Positions 1 to 5,342 of a stretch of DNA of 5,914 bases are shown piece after piece. The notes under the pieces were generated by a model that saw nothing but the letters and a program-made list of their open reading frames with translations, did no database searches and was not told the origin of the DNA. Made by a program: the position numbers and the translations under genes. Position 1 is the stretch's first letter, and every line of letters starts with the position of its first letter. Source of the DNA: an uncultured Bacillota bacterium (GTDB lineage: Bacteria; Bacillota; Clostridia; Peptostreptococcales; Anaerovoracaceae); the NCBI GenBank assembly GCA_946629205.1, contig CAMOXP010000091.1, forward strand, positions 1 to 5,914, read 5' to 3'.

Positions 1-31
1 ACAGACCTGCATGAAGATGCAGGTCTGCTGT
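1..31 (-). terminator. Probable intrinsic terminator of the EF-G-like gene (cut by the window edge)
   Basis: A perfect 11-bp inverted repeat (arms at 2-12 and 17-27, CAGACCTGCAT and its complement) encloses a 4-nt loop. It begins about 22 bases beyond the stop codon of the EF-G-like gene, in the transcribed direction. On the minus strand the 3' side of the hairpin runs off the window at position 1, so the U-tract needed for a typical intrinsic terminator cannot be seen. Read on the plus strand the hairpin is followed by a loose T-rich stretch, so it might be bidirectional. Position and stem quality support a terminator; the missing flank limits confidence. Confidence 0.6.
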
Positions 32-49
32 CTTGCTTTTGCAATGGTC

Positions 50-1993
50 TTATTTTTCTTCCTGTGAAGCCTTGTAGTCGGCGATGATCTTCTGAGAAAT
101 GTTTGCCGGAACAGGATCGTGTCTTGAGAATTCCATCGTGAAGGAACCTCTGGCCTGTGTCATGGTTCTGAGCGCGATCGCGTAGTCAAGCAGTTCTGCC
201 TGCGGAGCTTCCGCCATCAGTCTCTGGATTCCTCCACCGATCGGCTCCATGCCCAGGACGGCGCCGCGTCTGTTCGGAAGGTCGCCCATAACAGCGCCTA
301 CGTAGTCATCCGGAACCTTGATCTCCAGCTTCATGATCGGCTCGAGCAGGCAAGGATTCGCTTCTGCAATACCCTTCTTGAATGCCAGTGAAGCAGCGAT
401 CTTGAACGCCATTTCGTTGGAGTCTACTTCGTGGTAGGAACCATCGTAGAGGATCGCCTTGACGTTCTGAACCTTACAGCCGGCGAGAGGACCCTTTTCC
501 ATGCATTCTCTGAGTCCTTTTTCGACTGCAGGCACGTAGTTCTTCGGAACGGATCCGCCGAACAGTTCTTCATCGAACTCGAATTCTTCTTCTGATGGTG
601 AGAACTTGATCCATACATCACCGTACTGTCCGGCACCGCCGGTCTGCTTCTTGTGCTTACCCTGAACATCGGATGTACCCTTGATCGTTTCTCTGTAAGC
701 GATCTTCTGCGGTACTGTGTTGACATCAACGCCAAACTTGTCCTTGAGTTTATCCTTCATGATGTTCAGTTGGATGTCACCCTGACCTCCGATGAGCGTC
801 TGGTGCGTTTCGATGTTGTTCTCGAGAACGAAGGACGGATCTTCTTCCATGAGTCTCTTCAGACCTGTGCCCATCTTCTCATCGTCGCCGCTCTTTGCAG
901 GTTCAACAGCCTGATACAGAGTTGGTGAAGGGAAGTGAATTTTAGGGAATTTGATGATGTTTGCCTTCTCACAGAGTGTATCGCCTGTCTTTGTGTTCTG
1001 GAGCTTACCGATTGCAACGATGTCTCCTGCAACGATTTCAGGAGCGTCTTCCTGATTCTTTCCTCTGACGAAGAACAGTGATCCAAGCTTTTCATCCTTC
1101 TCGGAGTTTGCGTTGTAGATCGTCTGTCCGGACTTGATCGTTCCGCTGATGACCTTAGCAAGCGAGATCTTTCCGAGGAATGAATCTGCCAGCGTCTTGA
1201 ATACGAGTACTGCCGGCTTGCCTGCAGGATCTACTGCGACTTCGATTTCCTCGTCCTTGCCGTCTACTGCCGGATACGGCTCGTGATCAGCAGGCTTCGG
1301 TACGAAATCGATGAACTGCTGCAGTACTTCTTCGATTCCCTCGCCCTTGAGTGAGGAGCACTTGAATACCGGAACGATGTCTCCGGTTCCGATGCCCTTT
1401 GACAGGCCCTTCGCAAACTGCTCGTCTGTCAGTTCCATATTCTCGAAATAGTACTCCATGAGTTCCTCATCGGTACCTGCGATTTCTTCTTCCAGCGCTT
1501 CTCTGTCATCCAGTGTAACGACGGATGAACCGAACTTCGCCTTCAGTTGTCCTACCAGCTCGTCCAGATCAACGTTGTCTTTGTCTGTCTTGTTGATCAG
1601 GAAAAACTTCGGTACTGAGAATTCCTTGCAGGAATCCCATGCTTTTTCTGTTCCGACCTGGATTCCGGATGCCGCGTCAACAACGATCGCTGCAGCCTCG
1701 ACTGCTCTGAGCGCTGAGTTGACTTCTCCTACGAAGTCAAAGGATCCCGGTGTATCAACAAAGTTGATCTTGACTTTGTTGTACTCAACAGGAACGACTG
1801 TGCAGTTGATGGAATAGCCCTTTTCGATTTCCATCTTGTCATAGTCGGAAACCGTCTGGCCGTCTTCAACCTTACCAAGTCTTGAAATAACGCCTGTGGC
1901 AAGCAGTGCCGCCTCGAGGAAAGTAGTTTTTCCGCAGCCGCCGTGTCCTACCAGCGCGACGTTTCTAATGTTTTCGCTTTTATAGCCCTTCAT
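50..1993 (-). CDS. Elongation factor G-like GTPase (EF-G-2 / FusA2-type paralogue)
   Basis: A complete 647-residue translational GTPase with the full EF-G domain order. G motifs: P-loop GHGGCGKT at 16-23, switch I region near 50-62, DTPG at 80-83, NKTD at 134-137, CSSLKG at 212-217. Domain II covers about 258-345, domain III about 355-430. Domain IV shows the HKKQTGGAGQYGDV stretch (446-460) and DGSYHEVDSNEMAF (517-530). Domain V holds the EF-G C-terminal signature around 570-622. It is shorter than canonical EF-G (about 690-700 residues). The P-loop and the DTPGSFDF sequence differ from canonical AHIDAGKT and DTPGHVDF and resemble the EF-G-2/FusA2-like branch, for example Thermus EF-G-2. It stands apart from rpsL/rpsG/tuf, fitting a paralogue rather than the main fusA. 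Family knowledge places it on the ribosome in the cytoplasm; whether it translocates, recycles or responds to stress cannot be read here. The start is fixed by AGGGAGGT upstream. Alternative: a TetM-like protection protein, judged unlikely. Confidence 0.93.
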   Translation of the reverse strand: MKGYKSENIRNVALVGHGGCGKTTFLEAALLATGVISRLGKVEDGQTVSDYDKMEIEKGYSINCTVVPVEYNKVKINFVDTPGSFDFVGEVNSALRAVEAAAIVVDAASGIQVGTEKAWDSCKEFSVPKFFLINKTDKDNVDLDELVGQLKAKFGSSVVTLDDREALEEEIAGTDEELMEYYFENMELTDEQFAKGLSKGIGTGDIVPVFKCSSLKGEGIEEVLQQFIDFVPKPADHEPYPAVDGKDEEIEVAVDPAGKPAVLVFKTLADSFLGKISLAKVISGTIKSGQTIYNANSEKDEKLGSLFFVRGKNQEDAPEIVAGDIVAIGKLQNTKTGDTLCEKANIIKFPKIHFPSPTLYQAVEPAKSGDDEKMGTGLKRLMEEDPSFVLENNIETHQTLIGGQGDIQLNIMKDKLKDKFGVDVNTVPQKIAYRETIKGTSDVQGKHKKQTGGAGQYGDVWIKFSPSEEEFEFDEELFGGSVPKNYVPAVEKGLRECMEKGPLAGCKVQNVKAILYDGSYHEVDSNEMAFKIAASLAFKKGIAEANPCLLEPIMKLEIKVPDDYVGAVMGDLPNRRGAVLGMEPIGGGIQRLMAEAPQAELLDYAIALRTMTQARGSFTMEFSRHDPVPANISQKIIADYKASQEEK

Positions 1994-2001
1994 CTAATGA
2001 G

Positions 2002-2009
2002 ACCTCCCT
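2002..2009 (-). promoter_or_regulatory. Strong ribosome binding site of the EF-G-like gene
   Basis: On the minus strand the sequence AGGGAGGT lies 8 bases before the ATG at 1993, close to a perfect anti-Shine-Dalgarno match. It decides the start codon and suggests efficient translation. Confidence 0.85.
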
Positions 2010-2029
2010 AAAAATTATTTACTGTTTCT

Positions 2030-2047
2030 CGTATGCCCGCGCATACG
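2030..2047 (-). promoter_or_regulatory. Hairpin at the predicted 5' end of the EF-G-like transcript
   Basis: A 7-bp perfect inverted repeat (CGTATGC at 2030-2036 and GCATACG at 2041-2047) with a 4-nt loop lies 6 bases downstream of the predicted -10 box. It therefore covers roughly +1 to +18 of the transcript. It could be an operator for a dimeric repressor or a 5' stabilising stem-loop in the mRNA. The symmetry is seen directly; the function is inference. Confidence 0.45.
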
Positions 2048-2052
2048 CAAAT

Positions 2053-2081
2053 AGTATAACATTTCGGAAAATCTATAGCAA
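2053..2081 (-). promoter_or_regulatory. Sigma-A-type promoter of the EF-G-like gene
   Basis: On the minus strand a -35 box TTGCTA (2076-2081, 4 of 6 consensus bases) and a -10 box TATACT (2053-2058, 5 of 6) are separated by 17 bases. This predicts a start of transcription near 2046 and a leader of about 50 nt that contains the hairpin and the strong ribosome binding site. The gene thus appears to have its own promoter. Confidence 0.65.
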
Positions 2082-2180
2082 TGAGTTTTTTACGCTTCGC
2101 GCATGGTTTTATGAGGTGTTTTCCATACTTTTCGTTGTACCTATTTTAGCATAGGTAATTTTTGGAATCAAGACCATTTT

Positions 2181-3140
2181 TTAACATTTTCTGATATTTT
2201 GATTTTCGATTGCCGCAATCATCGCCGCCACTTCCAAAAACAGTTCCTTTAGCTTCTCCTCGCTTTTGGTCCAGTGAAAGGACATGATCCGTTCGTACTT
2301 ATCCGGCATATAGAACCTGACGGCAGTCATGATGCTGTAGATCTCATACATCCAGTCTATGAGAATGCTGCTGCGCCCTTCCCCTACTTTGTTTTCGATC
2401 CCTGACAGTGCCTGGCCGGTTCCTGCTTCCTGCATGATGAACATATCTGCGATCAGTTCATTCCTGCCGGCAGATCCTGCATAGCCCCCGGCTGCCCGTC
2501 CTGTTTTTTCACAGAATTCCTGCAGTGATTCGTTATATATGATTCCCTTCTTCCCTTTTCGGAACAGTTTCATGCTGGATACCGCCTTCATCAGCAGCGT
2601 CGGGGATCCATCCCTTCCCGTCGCTGTTGCTTCTTGCAGAAGCGACATGATCTTCCTGACAACCGGCAATCCCTCTGCCGCAAAATCATACGCATACCAC
2701 CAGTCCTCGCCGCAGCACACCTTTTCGATCGCACGGACCGCTCCTGCCAGGGCGTTTTCGGCAGTCCTCTTCCGTATGCCGGTGCCGCTTCCTTTTGTTC
2801 TGACGCATCTGCCATACTTTCCTTCAATGACCTTTCCCCAGTTGTGGGGGAGACTGATCAGCAGGGCTCCCAAAGCTGCATCCAGATCATAGATTTCTTT
2901 GATCCTGCGTATTTCCTCCGTGGCTCTGCATCTTACATATTCCTGCTCCGTGTAACCTCCGTTCTGCAGCCGCATCAGCCCGACCACATCCAGGTCTTTT
3001 GCCTCGACGTCGACTTCAATCTCTGCCTTGATCACCAAAAGCCTCATAAGCCTGTAGCCCCCTTCTCTGAAAAACGCCGCGTATTCCTCTTTCAATAATT
3101 CCATGCTCAGCTGCTCATTGCTCATCACTCCGTTATTCAT
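2181..3140 (-). CDS. Hypothetical protein, 319 residues, unrecognised
   Basis: I do not recognise this protein. It is soluble-looking, with no signal peptide and no clear membrane segment, and appears mostly helical. A basic stretch lies at about 105-126 (GKYGRCVRTKGSGTGIRKR) and another at 191-199. Distinctive aromatic residues occur at 147-152 (WWYAYD), followed by FAAEGLPVV. The N-terminal half has many acidic and basic residues in helix-like spacing (residues 9-45 and 64-85). No nucleotide-binding, catalytic or helix-turn-helix motif can be named with confidence. Being coding is supported by length, a GGAGAG ribosome binding site 5 bases before the ATG at 3140, a promoter upstream and a continuous frame between two clear genes. 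A second Met at residue 6 is a less likely start. It has a gap of 187 bp to the EF-G-like gene, which has its own promoter, so the two need not be one operon. Confidence 0.75.
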   Translation of the reverse strand: MNNGVMSNEQLSMELLKEEYAAFFREGGYRLMRLLVIKAEIEVDVEAKDLDVVGLMRLQNGGYTEQEYVRCRATEEIRRIKEIYDLDAALGALLISLPHNWGKVIEGKYGRCVRTKGSGTGIRKRTAENALAGAVRAIEKVCCGEDWWYAYDFAAEGLPVVRKIMSLLQEATATGRDGSPTLLMKAVSSMKLFRKGKKGIIYNESLQEFCEKTGRAAGGYAGSAGRNELIADMFIMQEAGTGQALSGIENKVGEGRSSILIDWMYEIYSIMTAVRFYMPDKYERIMSFHWTKSEEKLKELFLEVAAMIAAIENQNIRKC

Positions 3141-3145
3141 CTGTT

Positions 3146-3151
3146 CTCTCC
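3146..3151 (-). promoter_or_regulatory. Ribosome binding site of the 319-residue hypothetical gene
   Basis: GGAGAG on the minus strand lies 5 bases before the ATG at 3140 and decides that start over the Met codon five residues downstream. Confidence 0.7.
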
Positions 3152-3196
3152 AATCTGCCCCTTTTTTCTGTTCCGCACATGTTTTATTCCACGCAC

Positions 3197-3244
3197 ATTA
3201 TACTTTATTTACCAATAATACCATTTATTTACTGTTCTGGTCAA
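3197..3244 (-). promoter_or_regulatory. Promoter region of the 319-residue hypothetical gene, with a direct repeat
   Basis: On the minus strand a -35 box TTGACC (3239-3244, 5 of 6) is followed after 18 bases by TATTAT (3215-3220, 5 of 6). Closer to the gene is a perfect TATAAT (3197-3202), but without a good -35 at the right distance. A direct repeat GTAAATAAA occurs at 3204-3212 and 3224-3232, with starts exactly 20 bp apart, that is on one face of the helix; it interleaves with the -10 boxes. It may bind a regulator or may be only AT-rich sequence. Confidence 0.55.
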
Positions 3245-3246
3245 GA

Positions 3247-3295
3247 TAAAAGAAAACCCTCATGGTCCAGCCAGTCTATTGGCTGTCCCTAAGGG
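3247..3295 (-). terminator. Probable intrinsic terminator of rnmV
   Basis: On the minus strand a closing helix CCCTTA/TGAGGG (3290-3295 with 3257-3262, one G-U pair) encloses an inner helix CAGCCA/TGGCTG (3280-3285 with 3268-3273). It is followed directly by a U-rich tract, TTTTCTTTTA (3247-3256). The rnmV stop codon lies inside the hairpin, so the terminator overlaps the gene's end. It abuts the -35 box of the downstream gene, separating the two units. Confidence 0.55.
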
Positions 3296-3893
3296 CTGTT
3301 TCAACTTCTTCCCGGCTTATGCCGAAGTGATTGAGTCTGCGCAGAAAGGTTTTGCTGCTTGCCATACCGATCCCGAGCCTGCTTCCGACTTCCTGCCTGC
3401 GCCGTGCCGCGCCCGGCATTCCGTCGAGGCCCCAGCGGAAGAGATCGCCGCGGGTGAACGTACCGGCAGGCAGTGAGCGCTGCGCCTCAGAAACCTGCTG
3501 CGCCGCATTATCGGCCCCCGTTTCCTGCAGCACAGCCTGGTCTGCCGGCACGGGCCGGTGTGCTTTTGCGAGAGCCTCCCGTATGCTTTCCGGCGAAGCG
3601 TTCTCGATGCCGATGTCTCCGTCCTTTTCGGCCAGGCTTCTGTCCAGAAAGGCATGCTCTGCGTTTGGATAGCGTTCGGCGAGGCGGCGCCGGATCTGCT
3701 CGCCTGCCGTATCAGGGTCCGTGAAGATGATGATGCCTGCCGTTTCATAGGCCTTGTCGATCACATCCCAGGTGGACGGCCGGATACCGTATCCATGAGT
3801 CTCGATCGTCACTGCATCCACGCTCTGAAGAATTGCGGCCGTATCGTCGCGGCCCTCCACTACAATTATTTGTTCGATTCGTTTCTTGTCCAT
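3276..3893 (-). CDS. rnmV: Ribonuclease M5 (5S rRNA maturation)
   Basis: A 205-residue protein with a Toprim domain at the N-terminus and the C-terminal DUF4093-type domain of RNase M5. Toprim motifs seen: VVEGRDD at 11-17 with the catalytic-type Glu13 and metal-binding Asp16/Asp17, FTDPDTAGE at 57-65 with Asp59 and Asp61, and GDIGIENAS at 92-100, the M5-type signature. The C-terminal region (about 137-203) has the family-like TRGDLFRWGLDGMPGAARRR and LGIGMASSKTFLRRLNHFGI stretches. Known members cleave 5S rRNA precursor, aided by ribosomal protein L18, in the cytoplasm. Length is slightly above the Bacillus enzyme. A linker at about 112-136 looks variable. In many Firmicutes rnmV sits next to tatD and ksgA; neither is here. 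The ATG at 3893 has a modest TAAGG site 5 bases upstream. A repeat hairpin fills the gap to the phosphoesterase gene upstream and may restrict read-through. Confidence 0.92.
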   Translation of the reverse strand: MDKKRIEQIIVVEGRDDTAAILQSVDAVTIETHGYGIRPSTWDVIDKAYETAGIIIFTDPDTAGEQIRRRLAERYPNAEHAFLDRSLAEKDGDIGIENASPESIREALAKAHRPVPADQAVLQETGADNAAQQVSEAQRSLPAGTFTRGDLFRWGLDGMPGAARRRQEVGSRLGIGMASSKTFLRRLNHFGISREEVETALRDSQ

Positions 3894-3904
3894 TACTGCC
3901 TTAC

Positions 3905-3947
3905 AAAAAATGTGTCAAAAGGGACGGTTCTTTTGACACATTTTGTG
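3905..3947. repeat. Dispersed palindromic repeat, single copy (GGGACGGTTC core)
   Basis: Arms TGTGTCAAAA (3911-3920) and TTTTGACACA (3931-3940) enclose the 10-nt centre GGGACGGTTC; the stem extends to 14 bp (3907-3920 with 3931-3944). It fills nearly all of the 56-bp gap between the phosphoesterase stop and rnmV. On the minus strand the hairpin is followed by a run of six U, so it could act as a terminator for the phosphoesterase gene or an attenuator ahead of rnmV. The sequence type is a REP/MITE-like repeat; no transposase is in the window. Confidence 0.85.
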
Positions 3948-3949
3948 CG

Positions 3950-5122
3950 TTATTTCCGTTCTACTTTCTGCGGGCTGTCGATTTCTTTGCTGTAGTTCTC
4001 TGATGAGATCATATCCGTATCGCTCGGATCGCTGCACGCTGCGCCTGCCGCGCTGAGCGGATGCACACCCTCTGAGGAGTACTTTGTAAATTCAAACTTG
4101 TTGTCGTAGATCTCGCATACCGTTCCGGTCAGCGTATTATCAGCTGCATCGGACTTGCAGTAGCCTGTGTATCCCGCGTTCAGATATGTGAAGTTCAGGG
4201 TCTCCTTCGTGAAGGAGTCCGTCGTTGTCTTGTTGCTGTCGAATTCCGGAATAAGGATCGTGTCACCAGGCTTCTTGAAGTAGCAGCTGCCGCCCATGTA
4301 GTTGTCCCATCCGTTTGAATGATTGTGCCCTGTCACGTAGATGATATTCAGATTCTTTGCCGCTTCGTTGACAACGTCAAATACGATCGAGGAATAGAGA
4401 TTGTCTCCTGTTCCGTTCTCGCTGGACGTACGCGCTGTGAAGTGGAGCGGTACATGCTGCGCCACGATGATCGGGCGTTTTTCTCCCGCTTCGATCATTT
4501 TGTTGAAACGGATCTTCATGACTTCTGCAGTGTGCTTGACCTTATAAAGACATCCGGATGTCTTGCCCTGCATCCACGGAAAATCGATTTCTGTATTGTT
4601 GACATAGACAATGTAATCGTCAAATTCATGGATTCCCGGCGCGTTGATGGAAATGGTCAGCGGATCATGGTTGCCCTGTGTGAAGATCATATCGTCATTT
4701 TCCAGATCCGGGTAAGCGTCCTTAAGGATGGTCTCTATCTCAGAGATCGCAGGCTCCGGCGTGATCTGGAAGTTGTCTTTGCCGCTCACGTTGGAATAGT
4801 CGCCGCAGAATACGGTGCCGTCCAGTTTTGGCTTGTCTTCCTTGACCGCGTTCAGGATTCCCTTCAGATTGTCGGCAGGACTCCCCTGTTCGCCCTCCTG
4901 ATAATCGGAGGCAAAGAACAATGTTGCCTGAAGTTCGGACGGTTCTTCAGGTTCTGTGGGTTCCTCAGGTTCCTCTGCTTCTTCCGGTTCTGTGATCACG
5001 ATCGGCTGTGTCGTGGCCGGTTCTTTGTCTTTGTTTCCCGCGGCGCCTACCATAACAACACCCAGCCCGACGACTACAATCGCCATGACGATCGTTATTA
5101 TTGCGAGTATCTTGTTTTTCAT
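3950..5122 (-). CDS. Membrane-anchored calcineurin-like metallophosphoesterase
   Basis: A 390-residue protein. Residues 5-28 form one hydrophobic segment after a short basic start, acting as a signal anchor or signal peptide; there is no lipobox Cys. A Pro/Glu-rich stalk follows at about 44-63. The catalytic domain spans roughly 66-345. Metallophosphoesterase motifs: SDYQ at 72-75 (in place of the usual D-x-H), CGDYSN at 106-111, GNHD at 150-153, His223 in AQHVPLH, and GHNH at 265-268. The expected location is outside the membrane; the substrate is unknown. Family members hydrolyse phosphomonoesters or phosphodiesters with two bound metal ions. The tail after about 345 is Ser/Asp-rich with no sorting signal. 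I chose the ATG at 5122 over an in-frame ATG at 5212 because GGGTGAGG lies 5 bases upstream and the hydrophobic segment then sits at the N-terminus. The gene is bracketed by copies of the palindromic repeat. Broad family is certain; the specific activity is not. Confidence 0.88.
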   Translation of the reverse strand: MKNKILAIITIVMAIVVVGLGVVMVGAAGNKDKEPATTQPIVITEPEEAEEPEEPTEPEEPSELQATLFFASDYQEGEQGSPADNLKGILNAVKEDKPKLDGTVFCGDYSNVSGKDNFQITPEPAISEIETILKDAYPDLENDDMIFTQGNHDPLTISINAPGIHEFDDYIVYVNNTEIDFPWMQGKTSGCLYKVKHTAEVMKIRFNKMIEAGEKRPIIVAQHVPLHFTARTSSENGTGDNLYSSIVFDVVNEAAKNLNIIYVTGHNHSNGWDNYMGGSCYFKKPGDTILIPEFDSNKTTTDSFTKETLNFTYLNAGYTGYCKSDAADNTLTGTVCEIYDNKFEFTKYSSEGVHPLSAAGAACSDPSDTDMISSENYSKEIDSPQKVERK

Positions 5123-5127
5123 ATGCG

Positions 5128-5135
5128 CCTCACCC
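5128..5135 (-). promoter_or_regulatory. Ribosome binding site deciding the phosphoesterase start
   Basis: GGGTGAGG on the minus strand lies 5 bases before the ATG at 5122. The longer reading from 5212 lacks a comparable site and would place 30 polar residues before the signal segment. Confidence 0.75.
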
Positions 5136-5183
5136 CGATTCTGCCGTATCGCACTATAGTTTTCGCTATTGCATTGATGTAGT

Positions 5184-5212
5184 TTTATACATGTATATTT
5201 TCTCATACACAA
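5184..5212 (-). promoter_or_regulatory. Possible promoter of the phosphoesterase gene
   Basis: On the minus strand TTGTGT (5207-5212, weak -35) and TATAAA (5184-5189, 5 of 6 for -10) are separated by 17 bases, about 60 bases before the start codon. The region is AT-rich and offers other candidates such as TATAGT nearer the gene, so the assignment is tentative. Confidence 0.35.
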
Positions 5213-5251
5213 CGCAAAAGCATCAACAACAATACTCTTAAAATTCGTTTA

Positions 5252-5336
5252 TGTGTCAAAATGTGTCAAAGGGACGGTTCTTTTGACACACAAAAATGTG
5301 TCAAAAGAACCGTCCCTTTGACACATTTTGATACGT
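5252..5336. repeat. Inverted pair of the palindromic repeat forming a 35-bp perfect hairpin
   Basis: Two 29-bp copies of the GGGACGGTTC/GAACCGTCCC palindrome (5262-5290 and 5297-5325) are exact reverse complements. The perfect match extends outward to 35 bp per arm (5256-5290 with 5297-5331) around a 6-nt loop, CAAAAA. An extra TGTGTCAAAA at 5252-5261 lies directly before the first copy and faces a degraded partner, TTTTGATACG, at 5326-5335, as if a third palindrome were nested outside. Each copy can also fold on its own because its ends are complementary. It lies 7 bases beyond the DUF819 stop codon and could terminate that transcript. Confidence 0.88.
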
Positions 5337-5342
5337 TCGGTG

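Noticed and set aside
2138..2157. Inverted repeat TACCTAT/ATAGGTA after the 319-residue gene as its terminator
   Set aside because: The stem is only 7 bp and AT-rich, and on the transcribed minus strand no U-tract follows; the T-run is on the other side, where no plus-strand gene ends.
3279..3995. Several overlapping plus- and minus-strand frames over rnmV
   Set aside because: The GC-rich rnmV sequence opens alternative frames; only the minus frame with Toprim and M5 motifs makes a recognisable protein.
4937..4947. GGACGGTTCTT inside the phosphoesterase gene, matching the core of the palindromic repeat
   Set aside because: Only 11 bases match, the palindromic arms are absent, and the stretch lies at the end of the in-frame Pro/Glu/Ser stalk coding sequence; most likely chance.
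4930..4995. Short direct DNA repeats (GGTTCCTC-like) within the phosphoesterase gene
   Set aside because: They are explained by repeated Glu-Pro codons of the stalk and do not form a separate element.
4319..5182. Long plus-strand open reading frame opposite the phosphoesterase gene
   Set aside because: It runs antisense to a protein with clear metallophosphoesterase motifs, its translation is rich in Cys, Arg and Phe with no recognisable motif, and there is no good ribosome binding site.
5123..5212. Thirty-residue N-terminal extension of the phosphoesterase from the ATG at 5212
   Set aside because: It overlaps the candidate promoter, lacks a ribosome binding site, and would bury the signal anchor; the internal ATG at 5122 has a strong site.
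3905..5336. CRISPR-like array formed by the repeats
   Set aside because: Only three copies in mixed orientation, over 1.3 kb apart with a gene between them, no regular spacers and no cas genes.
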